Position numbers and translations under genes: made by a program | Source: Mercurialis annua | Lineage: Eukaryota; Streptophyta; Magnoliopsida; Malpighiales; Euphorbiaceae | Assembly: GCF_937616625.2 (NCBI RefSeq) | Contig: NC_065573.1 | Location: 11,981,001-12,045,000 of the forward strand | Reading direction: 5' to 3' | DNA: 64,000 nt | Shown here: positions 46,393-58,700 of the stretch, piece after piece | Position numbering within the stretch: the first letter of the stretch is position 1 | How the letters are laid out: every line of letters starts with the position of its first letter | The notes under the pieces: generated by a model | What the model saw: the letters and a program-made list of their open reading frames with translations, nothing else | The model's database searches: none | What the model was told of the DNA's origin: nothing

Positions 46393-48949
46393 TCAGCGAC
46401 CCCCAGGAGTTCTGTTCCATGATAAATAAGAAGGATCTCCAAGACGCCTGAAATTGCATTAAAGATAAAACAGTCAGGAAGTTAACTCCAGGTGGACGCT
46501 CACGACAATTTTACACAACGATTTAACTGGAACTAGCCCAACAATAATGCAATAAGAAACCAGAATTAGACTTCAAATAGGAAAGAATATTACCGAGGCT
46601 TGATGAGATATACAACGGTGAAACACATGGCCAAAAAGAAGCAGATACCCCCAACAGTAATATAAGCAATGCCCAGAAAGTCATTCTTTCCACCGAGCCA
46701 GCTTGTAGTTGAAAGCACCAGTTTCTTCTTGCCGTTAAAACTGTATGTATTATACCGGTTCTGCAATGTTACAAGTATCACATCATTAGGCTGGAGATCC
46801 CTCTCTATCTTTCCATACAGCTTTCTGAATGTAGGCAAAGCTGCAGTTCGCATCCAAACAATGAGGTCCTCCTGCTGGCTTAACTGCACACAATGTCATA
46901 TACAACTAGGTCACACACAAGTCAGTTTCTCAAAACCATTAATTTACAACTGATTGATTTATCGGGTGGGAAGGCTGCAGGAAAATTCTGCCACTCGCAT
47001 TTCACTCAATGATGTAAAAATTTCAGTTCCATTAATAGCAGCAATTATGGTTGCAAAACTGCTCTCGCCTCCCATATACAGCATACGTAAAATAATAATA
47101 AACCAAAGTTAACATCTGTATCTTCTAGCACCAGATGACATTTGAAGCTTAATTGCATTTTCTAATTAACAAGAGAAAAAGGACTTGATCATTTTTCATT
47201 TTACTCATCTCTATTTAATAATTTTGGGAGGTTAAGACATTTGCACTATGTCGATAGGGAAATGAGCAAACAAGTACAAAAAACATAAAGAAATAAATTA
47301 AAATCTTGCTTTGCATATATATAGCACCATGAGGGATAGACATTGGAGAATGAAGATATAGAGGGCCGTTGAGAAAACATGATGTAATTTGCTTACTCTG
47401 TACGGAGTTGACAGTTTTACTTGAATAGGGAAAAGATATGTATGTTTTGACTCGCTGGTAGTTGAAGAAAATTGAATAACAAACTTTACATGGAAAAAAA
47501 TATACAATGTATACGTTTCATATCTAATGAAATCAGAAACACTACTGCTTACTAATCATGATAATGTGAAAATTATATAAATTTCTGATTCCTTATGTCA
47601 TATTTAATATATCATACTCTAGGTCCTTTTTTGATTGAAAAACATTTCTTTTTGGGTGTGCCTAAAAGATAGAAAATTTCCTTATTTGGATGCTAAATAA
47701 AACTAGTTAATTATTCTGAATTCCAGTGTATGATACAAATATAAATGCTCTGATTATACTCCCTCCGTTTTTTTACTTGTCCATTTAGCCAAATGAATTT
47801 CTATAATTACTTGTCAAGATGATTTTAGCTATTATCTTCCAAAGTTGAGTTTACAGGAAAGATTTGTATAATTTGACGAAAAAACTTACTGGTATAGTAT
47901 CATTGAGGGTGGCGCCGCCTTTGAGCTCTCCATTCTGAAAGTTTTTAGGAAAGACATCTTTGCCGAATTTGTGGTCCCTATCACTCTTCCATGAAATTTC
48001 CCTCTTGTTCACTGGTAACTGTGTGTTATTGAGGGAGAAAACATAAGTATCATTGAACAAACTCCAAGCTATTAGACCACACGGCACTACTGCAGTCCCA
48101 TTCACAATATCTTCGGGTTTGCAGGTACTGGTTTCATTCTCAGAACTTCGGCTTCGCAACTGCTCATCGCTTCGGCTCTTTACGTACCTGAAAATTATAA
48201 TGTAATGGAATCATTTGGTAGCATTCAAACTGAAATAGAATTGGGAACATTCTGATCAGTGGTGGACCCAGAAATTTTATATAAGTGGGCAAGATTGTAC
48301 CAAAAATTTATAAGATGAATAATATAAAAAATTTAAGGAAGGTCGTAAAACTATACTACTAACGTATATATTCATATTTTGTTCAGGGATTCAAAAAATA
48401 AGGTGGTCAACTATAAGCTCTTCCTAGGTCCGCCACGCCACTGATTGTAATAGAATCATAAAAAAGTAGTTTAGTAAATAGATGGATACCTGCGATGATT
48501 CTGGTAAAAGTTGTCGAGCTGATAGTATACATAAATAGGCTGCTTCATGCGCTTGGTAATTCTCAAGGTGCGGGTGCAGGTTTTATCAGCAGAGCTTCGA
48601 ATAAAAGCAACCTTATCGGTTCGGTTAAGGGGAGGAATACACTCCGTCTCGTAGCGGTCGATGATTTCAACAACATCTTGAGACGCAAACAGAGACGCGA
48701 TTCCGATGGGAATGAAGACGATGCTGACCAGCATGAAGGCAGAAATTACCCATCGGGGAGTCAGAATTGGCTTGCAGGCGGGCAGTTCTTGCTGGGTAAA
48801 CCTAGAATCTGCACGCACACAATAAAATCAATCATCCACTGCTACACTGGTAAGCAGTAAGCAAGTCAAAGGAAATTATACGTACATTTGGGGCGCTTCG
48901 AATTTCTTCTGGGATCGGCGGATCCTGCACTAGAGGTCGCTGTATTCAT
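46393..48949 (-). CDS. ALIS: ALA-interacting subunit (CDC50/LEM3 family), 341 aa, five exons
   Basis: Beta subunit of P4-type ATPases (flippases), needed for ER exit and lipid transport by ALA proteins. Exons (minus): 48949-48886, 48808-48490, 48187-47890, 46883-46594, 46447-46393. All introns are GT-AG, and the exon lengths sum to 1026 nt with phases that join correctly. The start MNTATSSAG is chosen because family members begin similarly; an in-frame upstream ATG at 49096 would add an unusual hydrophobic leader. Then comes the conserved [21 protein letters not shown]1 at about residues 42-63, and a large lumenal loop with [16 protein letters not shown], paired Cys residues ([31 protein letters not shown]) and several N-glycosylation sites (NRT, NET, NGT, NDT, NNT). 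TM2 is at about 296-321, followed by a short cytosolic tail. Length and architecture match plant ALIS1/3/5. It looks intact and functional. Which ALIS paralogue it is cannot be said. Confidence 0.95.
48257..48443. mobile_element. Degenerate hAT-like MITE in ALIS intron 2
   Basis: Ends CAGTGGTGGACC and GGTCCGCCACGCCACTG (187 bp). Flanks ATTCTGAT and ATTGTAAT agree at six of eight positions, consistent with a decayed 8-bp duplication. It lies wholly inside intron 2 and leaves the splice sites intact. Confidence 0.65.
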
Positions 48950-50164
48950 CGGATCCAAGATGAGAATGAACAAGATGAGAAGAAAGAAGAGAAATTGGGA
49001 GCTTTTAAAGAATGAAGATAAAGAAAATTCTTGGTCTTTGACTTCGGAAAGAGTAAAGATGTTTCTCTCTCTCCAGACGGCTAGCCAGCCAACCACGAAA
49101 TTATTTCTCTACTCTTTCTAGAACTTCACGACTTCATTTTCACAGTCGCCGGTCAAACCAAACTCGCAATTCTTTTTTCATTTTTCTCAATTTCTTATGC
49201 TTTTCTTCTCATCATAAATATCTTATGCTTTTTTAATCTATCATTTCACCCTTATCAACTCTCTAACCCTTCATCTTTGATTTAAGGGCTTAATACATTA
49301 TTTGACCTCTAAACTATACACTTTTTTTCCCCTTAATTTATAAATTAATTGTCTCTTAAATTGGCAATTTACCCCCCGTAACTTGTAAGTTAATTTGCTA
49401 AAATGGGCTAATTCCCCATAATCACCAAGTTCGTGTACTAATTAATAACAAAATTAATTTATGTGTTAATTGCCCATTGCTTACAAGTTGAAAGGGCAAA
49501 TTGCTATTTAAGTCCTTCATCTTTCATTCTCAACTTGTCAATTCTTTTTCTTTAAACTTTGAAACAAAAAAACGTGAACCGCAAATGTATTGATGTAGCA
49601 AAAAAATGCATGTTTGATATGCCACCTAACTTGACATATCACTAAAATTGAAGTTTCAATTAGGTTAAACTATAAGATAGAGAGATCAAATTCGTGTAAA
49701 AGTGCAAATTCAATGATCCTATGCGTGAAACAGTAAAAGTTCATGGGTCAAAAATATGCTTTAACTATATGACACATCAGCTAGAAATATATGTTTACTC
49801 GTCGTTCTTGTTTTATATCCAAACGCTTGGTCCAACTATATAAGAAGAGGTCAAACAATTATAGAACTTACAATTTAAAGGATAAATAGACAAATTTTAC
49901 AAGTTGAGATATTAGATGGGTAAAATTGAAAGATAAGAGGTAACATGAATTTATAAGTACAAATTCAGAGATCAGAAGATGCATTGAGTCAATATCTACA
50001 ACATTCCATCCATTCATAAATGTACTTCAACATCAAGAATCAATTTGTAAGAGACAAAAGATACTGATAAGCTCTTATGGTTGGAGCCAATACTATTTAA
50101 ACTTCCATGGTTGATGTCGTCTCAGTTAGGTCCTTGTAGTTATAATGGTACAAATTAATTCATG
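48950..50164. other. Upstream region of the ALIS-like gene
   Basis: Should contain the 5' UTR and promoter (minus strand). 48950-49120 is purine-rich on the plus strand and includes CT-rich leader sequence on the minus strand ('ctctctcc'). No clear TATA box. 49280-50160 is AT-rich with no gene. Confidence 0.45.
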
Positions 50165-52560
50165 TGTAGACACCTATTTTATGAACAGGTAAAAAGTGAT
50201 AAGAGACTGAATCGGCTAATGATGATTTTTCAAGAAATTGAGAGATTAAAACATAATTAGTCGTAAATAGCTTATAAAAATCCAAATAAATCGTGACCTA
50301 AGTCTAAGAAATAGTAATTTCAATATTTTAAAAGTTTATGGCCAATTTGCAAGTTTGGCTGGCTAAATTGACTATACCCAAATTCATAGGATTCTACAAG
50401 CCCTTTTTAACATTTTTGTGCACCAAAAATAGCTTTTAACCATGTTTTACATAGCAAGCAATACTAATTAAGAATTTAATTAATAAACTAGGATTTTTAC
50501 CTAATTCTAACTCTACCTAGTCTATCTTTTCATACTTGTAATCCCACCACCTCACACATTTGTAGAAACGTGATCTAATTCGACTACCGAGTAAACCCTA
50601 GACCTAATTCGCCCCTATAAATAGAACCCTAGACCAGCCTATCTAAGGGTAGGACCGGAAACATAAAAAAACGTAACACCAAGCCCTAGGAATTTAGCGG
50701 TGGCCGAACGCCCCTCCTTACACACACACACACTAGTCAATTCTAGTCTAGAATCGAGCTAAGTACGCTCTAATTTCTAAAGAATGTCTTGGTGCACACT
50801 GATCCGAAGCTAGATTCCACATCCGGATAATCAGAAAACGAGCTAAGGACTCATAATGGTACTTATGAGGACCCTATTATATTCTCTTATCATTATGCCA
50901 TGTATGATACAGGATTGCTAGATTCTATGTGTTATATTGCATGTTTAGCTTATTTTGACTATTTTTGCAATAAAACTACTATAACCATTAATTTTGATGT
51001 TCTTTCCATGGTTTCCATGCAAACTAATTAGAAACATGTCATTAGGCTGTTTTAACATGTTTTATAAATCATATCCAGTTTTCGTTTGATTTTGATGCTT
51101 ATAACGCATGTTAGGACGTGTTTTATGCTTTTCTTTCCATGAATGTGTTCTTGCTCAAATTGCCATGATTTCATACCAAAAACATTGTTTTTCATATGAT
51201 TTAGTATGTTTTATCAAATGTATATCGATTCTAGTACATTCTAATGTGTTTTCTGTTCGTTTTTAAGTGTTTTTACATGAAAACCGGAGCCAAACGACAA
51301 TACATAGTGGCACCGCCGACAAGAGCAACCGCCACCACTCATTTTTGGCACCGTGGTGCCACTATTCTTCGTTCCCAAAATTGATTCCCAAATCCTTTAG
51401 ACTCCGATTAAAACTTGTTTTCATGTTTTCGAGTTCGTTTGAACTCGAAATTTGGCCCCGTTTGAAACCCACGATTATGTAATCAGTTATAGAATCATAA
51501 TGTGTGTTGTAAATTTATTTAGGGCCTCGAAGACCATAATTGTAATATGCCAAACCCAACCGGGCCATGAAGTCCATATTTGTCAAAACTAGCAACTTCC
51601 AGATGCGATTTTGGGTTCGTCTGAACTCGGAATTGACCCCAGTTTGAACCAATGGATTCGTATCGACGAGAAAAAAAGCAGTCGTGTTCTGACCGAGTCC
51701 TGATTTCTTGGTTGAATCGGACTCCGAATCAACTCCGATTTGAACTAGTGGTTTTGTATCGACGAGCCGGTAAACTTTCGTGTTTTAACCGAGAGCCAGA
51801 TCTGACCGGACCGACGGTCAAATCGAGCCGAGTGCCAGGCACTCAAAAGTCAACGAGGTTAAAAAGTATTCCTAACCTTATATGTATATCCAATTCCCCT
51901 TGTGTATGCTAATAATGTTTACTGCTTTCCAAAACCATTCCAAATCAAATAATAACCGGTTAAAGGACTAATCGTCTAAAATTGGTCCATTAATGCAATT
52001 ACAGCCCATCACCTAGACTTCGTAGGACTAATACGAAAATGTAGTAAACGGTTGTGTAGATTTTTCAAGACTCACCTAATAAAATAAATCAATCACACTT
52101 ATACATTCGGTTTTAGGATTTGCATGTAATCAATCCAAACCAGCCAGACTTATGAGTATTTGCTAGAAACCTCTTAGGTTGGATGTATGTTTAGGAGTAC
52201 CTACTACTTGCCTCAAATGTCAGTCCAGATCGAGTTATATACGCGTCAAACGTGTTTACAACTTTCATACTTGTTTATTTACAGCTTTCATATTTTGTGA
52301 ACTGCATATACTGTTGAGATGAGATAAAAACGAATTTGTCCAGTAAATAAAGCCGGTAACAGATAAGCCAAGCACAAGAGTCTCGGGGAGGTCCATGAAC
52401 CCTAGTCTTTGGTCCGATGCACGATAGTCTTACCGGATGCGAGTAAGGCTATCTAGTCGGTTAAAAGGCATTTCCTAGTTGAACTAGGTGGTGACTCCAT
52501 ATTTCAAACCATTTTCATATCAAGAAGTCAGCCATAATCCTTAGGCGAGCGGCCCCTGAA
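50165..52560 (+). mobile_element. Probable LTR or LTR fragment of another retrotransposon
   Basis: Begins TGTAGACACCTATTTTATG, has a TATA box (50616-50623) 450 bases in and long AT-rich and transcribed-like parts, and ends with a 'ctaggtggtgactcc' and 'gagcggcccctgaaccccg' stretch typical near LTR ends of some plant Ty3/gypsy elements. No second LTR, PBS or coding part is visible, so it may be a solo LTR or fragment. The right end is approximate. Frames within it (51267-51482, 51652-51912) are not recognisable proteins. Confidence 0.4.
50616..50623 (+). promoter_or_regulatory. TATA box of the 50165 LTR
   Basis: TATAAATA followed by GAACCCTAGACC; canonical plant TATA sequence. Confidence 0.5.
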
Positions 52561-52571
52561 CCCCGCTCTGC

Positions 52572-53180
52572 TCACACATGGCCTCTCAGACTATACTCCC
52601 AAGAACTCGGGTTCCGCTTGGTTGATGAACTCCCTTTTGGTCTACCTCTGATCGTGGTTTTCACCTCAGGCTCAGTGTAACTTGATTCCTCTGGGTGGAG
52701 TCAATCATGGATCATAAAAAGATAATCCGCGTACCCCAGAGCGATCCTGAGTCATCACCTCCCCAACGATCTTGTGAAAATACTGGCAATCCTCTGACTC
52801 GACAACACGACCGGCCTGATCGGATGTGTCCACCCCATCACAAATAATAAACTTCGTCCAGAATGGGTGGGTACTCTCCAGACTGATGGGGATACCTGAT
52901 AATAATAAATCAAAAATATTTTAACTTTTTGTTATGAAAACAAATATTTGAACTTTTAATAACGACATTAATATTTATGATTAGTGTACGAATGTGCTAC
53001 GTGGCACCTGAATCAATCACTCCTCTCAGCTCACATGCACATGGAATCTGATGCGTCGACCTCAGCACACAGCCACACTGATCATGAACGTTGGTACTCA
53101 AATCTCTCATATGCTCCAGTTCCTTAACGATTAAATCCAAACAGTAATATGAGACTTTGCACGACATGTAGTTGAATGGG
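52572..53180 (-). pseudogene. MULE transposase, C-terminal part (SWIM zinc finger and tail)
   Basis: Continuation of the transposase at 62800-64000, separated from it by element B. The exon part 53180-53008 reads NYMSCKVSYYCLDLIVKELE, then the SWIM-type zinc-finger sequence CGCVLRSTHQIPCACELRG. It ends at a donor (G|GTGCCACG). The last exon 52896-52572 starts after TTATTATCAG and reads SGIPISLESTHPFWTKF across the junction, the usual sequence after the SWIM finger in this family. After one frameshift and stop comes a basic tail RGRPKGSSSTKRNPSSWEYS, common to MULE/FAR1-type proteins. The function would be binding and cutting of Mutator-like element ends in the nucleus. The gene is dead through stops, a frameshift and the 9.6-kb insertion. 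Confidence 0.85.
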
Positions 53181-53752
53181 TGTCACGACCCAATTTATTG
53201 AGCCGAGACCGGCGCTAGGGAATGGGAGTGGTAGCTCCGAAACCCGTAGCAAGCCTAAAACCACTAATAATTTTTCGCATTAAAAAACCTATTATTATAT
53301 ATATAGAATATTTTCAGAAAACTCTTTTAGATAACATACTTATAGATATCAAAGTATTATATTAGGGTTTACATTCTAAATAAACTATTTGAAATTAAAT
53401 CGCTATCCTTATACTGACACCTACTGACTACTGCAGCTCTAGGAACTCATACTTGTGCAAGTCCAATGACTTTTGGCACAATGGAGATGGCTTGTCTGAT
53501 CCGACTTCTAATACCTGCAAACATCAGAGTGAGGGGTCAGTATTTGGGAAAATACTGAGTGAGTATGCAACTTATTATCGGTATTATCAAAATACACATC
53601 GCATACTCAATCATATATATATTTATCTCGATATAATATGAAAATAACATAATATTCATAAATAGCAGATCCGACCGAAACCCTAATCTTAAACTCTGAA
53701 CTTATCTCATTCCGAATACTCGAATTAAACTGATCCAAGTGGTCCGACCCGG

Positions 53753-53866
53753 GAGTGTTCACACTCAACCACGTCAGCCGCGACCAATCTCTTAATCTCA
53801 AAGTGTGAGTCCAACTCACTGGTGGGTCCAACCCACTAGATACGGGGCTCAGGTTACACCGTAACC
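53753..53866 (-). repeat. Four perfect small hairpins in LTR B
   Basis: GAGTGTTCACACTC (53753-53766), GTGAGTCCAACTCAC (53805-53819), GTGGGTCCAACCCAC (53822-53836) and GGTTACACCGTAACC (53852-53866). Each has 6-bp perfect arms and a loop of two or three bases; the arms differ between hairpins. The same set is in the 5' LTR at about 60778-60891. The location corresponds to the four-copy module of LTRs D and E. Confidence 0.8.
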
Positions 53867-54688
53867 GAGTTCTCACTCGTATCACATTCATATCGTATGC
53901 GCATTTTATAATCTCATAGACAATCTAGACACGCTAGACTGACTCAAATACTGGTGATCACACAGCCTATTGACACCCAATAGGTAGTTGGTTTCTTCGG
54001 ATCGCATGCTAGATACTCATATTCAAACAATGAATGTAACGGCATTCATATAATCACATTCATCAAACATACCATCTTATATAAGCAAATCATATAAATG
54101 CAACGTATTGATATTCATATTCATAATATATGAAAATAACTTTAATAATAATAATAATACGCGAAAGTAAATTGCCACTCACAGTGACCGCTATCCAAAA
54201 CTGCACTATTATAATCCCGCAAGCGTAAGCTCCATGCATTGTCCAATCACGTAAACACTTCGGCCCAATGGCTTGGTAGCTCGTCGATACGTCAGTTACT
54301 TAGTCGAGTTACCTGTACGTTTAATCCATAAACGTAGGCTTAATATCAAAACTCTAAGTTATAAACTTAGGTTAATATAATCGTAGTTCAAATACGACTT
54401 TTAACCTTGATCGTATTCTAATACTTAGTCGAGATACTTGTTATATCTCTTAATCGTATTCCAATACGTATGATACCTTTAAACTTTAGGGTTTAGTTTC
54501 ATTCCGATGAAGTTTCAAGTAGTTTTCAGGACAATGCGCAGGTGCTGCCTGCGCACTGACACTGTTTAGTAAAACGACGATCTCTCCCAATTGAACCGTT
54601 GGATCGAGATAAAATTGGACAGTGGCGTTTCTAAGAGGCAAATCTATAAACTGACCGTAGGGTTTCTCAATCTGGCAACATTTAGGTA

Positions 54689-54777
54689 GTGTGCGAACGC
54701 ACACAATGAGTGTGCGAACGCACACCCCAAAATTCAAGGAGTGTGCGGACGCACACTCAATGTGTGCGAACGCACAC
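54689..54777. repeat. Dyad-motif cluster in the 3' LTR of B
   Basis: GTGTGCGAACGCACAC at 54689, 54710 and 54762, and GTGTGCGGACGCACAC at 54741. Arms are 7 bp (GTGTGCG/CGCACAC) around two bases. Centres are 21, 31 and 21 bp apart. Confidence 0.9.
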
Positions 54778-55772
54778 CCTTGACAGCCCCCGGAAAAGTC
54801 ATTTTCTGGGCCCTTCGCCGCTTTTCGGCACTCCCGACGTGCTTCCGCTTCATTTAACATATAACCCAATTCGAATCTCACCAAATACGACTATAGAAAC
54901 GCGATTACAATTCGTTTAATTCGTTAAAACGATATAACCCTAATTTACTAATTCTCACAATAAAAACGTCAAGCTTACCTCGATTTGAAGCTTAACGATG
55001 ATAGAGAATCGAATTCTGGACGAATCGATATAAAGAACTCGCGATTTGGACGAGAAACGGCGAAACCGCGGCGGATCGAAGTCGATCGTCAAAACCTTCT
55101 GTGAATTTCTTTCTCCTTCTGATCATATGAATTCATTCCTTTCCTTAACATATAAGTTGGCTAATTAGCCACTTTAATCCTTCAGTTTTTTTAACTTAAA
55201 CCATTTCTCTTTTAAACTTTCTTATTTAACCAAACGGTTAAATTATCCTTCTAACTCGATCATTTACGTATTATTTATATCCATATAAATAATACTAATA
55301 CAAGATTATTACTTTCCGTCAATAATTTTCCAATTTCTATTCTCGAAGCTTAATTGGCTAATTTACACTTTGGTCCTTGAAACTTTTCAAAAGTTACAAT
55401 TTAGCCCAAACGCATCCGCGTCCAAATTTTAAAAGGTCTCCGATTGACCCGAAACTTTTACCACATATACTATAAAACATTTCGCGGACCTTGGCAAAAT
55501 AATATCCCTTCGGGTCTTATATGGTTAAATTACCATTTTAGTCCCTGTACTTTATTTTGCGACTTTCTTGACACTTTTCTCTTCTAATTCCAATTCCAAC
55601 TTTAGAATTGGAATATAATATTAAATTCCTCGCCATAATCTTTTTCAAAACCGTCCTGCTAATATTTTATACTTATCTTAATTTCTCGAAAATCCTTCCG
55701 ATATCGGTACTCCGGCGATGCAACACTGGACACGTGGTCCAATTAAATACTTAAATATTTTGGGGTATTACA

Positions 55773-55785
55773 TTCTTCCCTCCTT
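55773..55785 (-). other. Polypurine tract of element B
   Basis: The sense strand reads AAGGAGGGAAGAA directly before TGTAATACCCC, preceded by AAATTCGAGGACGAATTTTT as in E and D. Confidence 0.85.
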
Positions 55786-58700
55786 ATAAAAATTCGTCCT
55801 CGAATTTTCATATAACTCCTTGACTTAACTTAAACCCTTACCCTTTTGAACTTCATTCATCACTCCATTTTTACATTAATGTTAACCGTCATTGACGACC
55901 TTTCATATCGTCTCCGTCCTTCATAGTGATTTTAGTCGTTTTCTTATGTATTATGACTCCTTACCTTTGATTGCTTCTCTTAATCCTATAACACAATCCT
56001 TGTGTTTGTCCTTTGTCTAACATTCATTGCTATAACCTTTTATAATTGTAATTGAACTTTCAGCTTCTTACTGATGTTCAATGATAGCTCGTCTTAATGA
56101 TATCTTATTATTAAAGACGATAATCTTCGTCATTAGGCTTCCTTGTTTAAATGATCCGTTAATCTTCTCTATTTGGTCGTTGTCACGACTTGATCTTGTT
56201 TTCCGATATCGTTTAATCTTATCATCATTCCTTGTTGAGTGATATGGACACTCAAACCACTCGGGTTTCACTACTTACGTAGTCTTTCTTGTATGACTAT
56301 TGCCGTCGGCTGATTATTATTTATAGTAGTGCTAGGAGCTTATTCCACTCTCTGTTATCTCCTTTTATCTCGTCACTTCACTTCTCGTATGAAGATTCTT
56401 TCACTATCGTTGTTAATCATGGTTATCCATGAGGTGAATCCTCAGGTTATATCCTTATGAGGTCTTCACTTTTCTTGTAAAGTTCAATTAACTTTCTCCT
56501 TGCATCTTGATATTTCATATATCACTCTATTCATTTGCATATCCAGTGATCTATTACCTTTAAGCATGACGTACAATTCTTTGAAATTCCTTGTCTCTTC
56601 TTTCCTCACATCAATCTGGTTTCCAATCAGTTAGGGTTTTCATATTGGTCGTTAACATCTTATCTTAATAAGACAGTGTGTGACCAATGCTCATGCAGGC
56701 TTTCTTTGCTTCCATTCCTTAAGTGAAGATCTTAATCCTTTTGCAATCATATACTTACATATGAATGTTCCTTGATGACATCATGGCTCACTCCATGCTT
56801 GATCTTTTTATTCATCATAATCTAACTCTTTTTTTATCTATTCCTTCCTTCCAATTCTCAATCTTAATTGGCTCTTAACTTCCAAATCATTTCCCTCTTA
56901 CTATCATGTAGTACTAAACTTACTTCTCATTACTATTCATGATCTTTCCATTTCACTTGTTATTCCCACTTCTATCCATATCGTAGGTATACTTCTTCGT
57001 TACTTTCTTTGACTTCTTGTCCTTAGTTAACCAATAGGATTAATAGTCTAAATGCTATTATCCTATGGTACTCTTATTGCGTTCCTAATTCACGCTTTTA
57101 TCATATTTCTTGATTATCTTCTATTGCATTCTTTGCTTTCCTCTTCTACGCACCTTGTACATCGTATACTATTTGTTTTTAATATCCACAACATCAATCA
57201 TTAATAGAGAGTTGTGGCCTTTTTCGTCTGAATTTCTCGATGTAGTGCGTTCTCAATCGTATATATATTATCATGGCCGTCTGTAAAACCGATCATATGC
57301 GGGTATCACCTCTATCGCATCTCGTATTCCTGATTTTTCTTGTTTCGGCACTCTGAACGTCGATTACCAATTAAATAATGGGCCGCAATTCTTTTGCCTG
57401 AATTATTGACGTAGTGCATTCTCCATTACTTACATATCGCCCTATTGTACCCTTACTGACATCTTAACTGTCAGTGGATCCATTCATATGACTCTATCAT
57501 CTTTATCCCTTTTTGTTTCTATGCGTTGACGACTACATAGAATTTAATCCATATGATCCTCTCGTCATCTTTCCACGTGACTTTCTCTTTTTCATTTCTC
57601 AATAACTCTTATCAAGTTCTTTGCGACATACGCAGGTTATCCGTACTTTCCTTAACTCTGTTTACTTTAACTAACTTCTTATTATCCATAATCTACTTTT
57701 GCGTCTTTATACTATATCATATACGTCATGTACCTTTAGTAATCCCTCGACCGTACGCAAGAAGTCAGTGGAATACAGTCCTACTGGTAGCATTTCTTGT
57801 GAAAAGGAGCGCATTTGCTTCTTAACCTGATCAGAGCCACTCGTGTCTGACCATTGGCTATCTCCACATCCTCCCTCAAATTGTGATATTACCGTACACT
57901 GGATCAGAAATGCTTACTCCGGTACTCCTCGACATCGGACTAGTATGATAACTCTTCTTCCTCGAAGTCCTCTTCCTGAGGATCTCTTTCTGGGAATGTA
58001 TCAAACAAATTTGATCGTGTCTAATACATCTTAATCCTTTGAGGATCATAACCAATCTTCTATATCGATCACATTATGTACTTTATTCTTTATTTGCTTT
58101 ACTTGAAGTCTAAGGTTTAGCACTTCACAAGCATCCATTACATTTGTACCTTTTTCAGCCTATTATTTCGTTTCATAATTGATACCTTGAGGTGGAAGTT
58201 TCAACTCTCAATCCACCGATTGCAGTTCTTGTTGTTTATCTCTTGATCTAAGTACCTTGATCTTTCCCGATTATCCTCAACCGGAACTAATAGTTGAAAG
58301 AATTTCCCAAATCGGGTCACAAACTTAGTTCATGTTATTTGGTCTTTCACCGCTCTAATTGCATGTCGGAACTAATTATAGGTTGAACCTTTCATCGACA
58401 TCTTTATTGACATTACTGTTTGTCCGTCATCCGCTCTATGTGTACGAGCATCTTACTTTACTTTCCTAGTGGTTTTAGCATACCGCTTGATCCATCAAAC
58501 GCTTTTAGTCTTAACTTAAGTATGCAAACATCAAATCTCTACATGTATTCCTTCCTTCACGTTGATACTATCTTTGTATCCCTCATTCTATTATTGACAT
58601 ACAATTCCTTGTGTCACTTACTTTTACTGCTACTGATTCTTAATGATGTTGGGTTATTGCGGCACATCCAATGCCTGTATATTCCCACTTTGTCTTGCTA

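Larger units (their letters stand above)
53181..55772 (-). mobile_element. 3' LTR of element B (2592 bp)
   Basis: The sense start is TGTAATACCCC at 55772 and the end GGGTCGTGACA at 53181. U5 block at about 53207-53259, four small hairpins at 53753-53866, dyad cluster at 54689-54777, TATA-like TTATATGTTAAGG near 55160. Confidence 0.95.

Noticed and set aside
47298..47507. 69-codon frame in ALIS intron 3
   Set aside because: No similarity to the family; exons 3 and 4 join in frame without it, giving the conserved sequence.
47760..47800. 'ctccctccg' Stowaway-like MITE end in ALIS intron 3
   Set aside because: Only one terminal end is visible, with no partner inverted repeat or TA duplication.
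49285..49515. Weak inverted similarity around 'aacttgtaag' and 'cttacaagtt'
   Set aside because: Could be an old MITE, but ends and target duplication cannot be defined.
53607..53891. 94-codon frame on the minus strand (identical at 60632-60916)
   Set aside because: Lies in the LTRs of element B across the hairpin region; no homology recognised; duplicated only because the LTRs are.
54486..54884. 132-codon frame on the minus strand with CVRTL repeats
   Set aside because: Covers the dyad cluster of LTR B; the peptide repeats come from the palindromes. The matching frame in the 5' LTR is shorter (83 codons), so it is not maintained.
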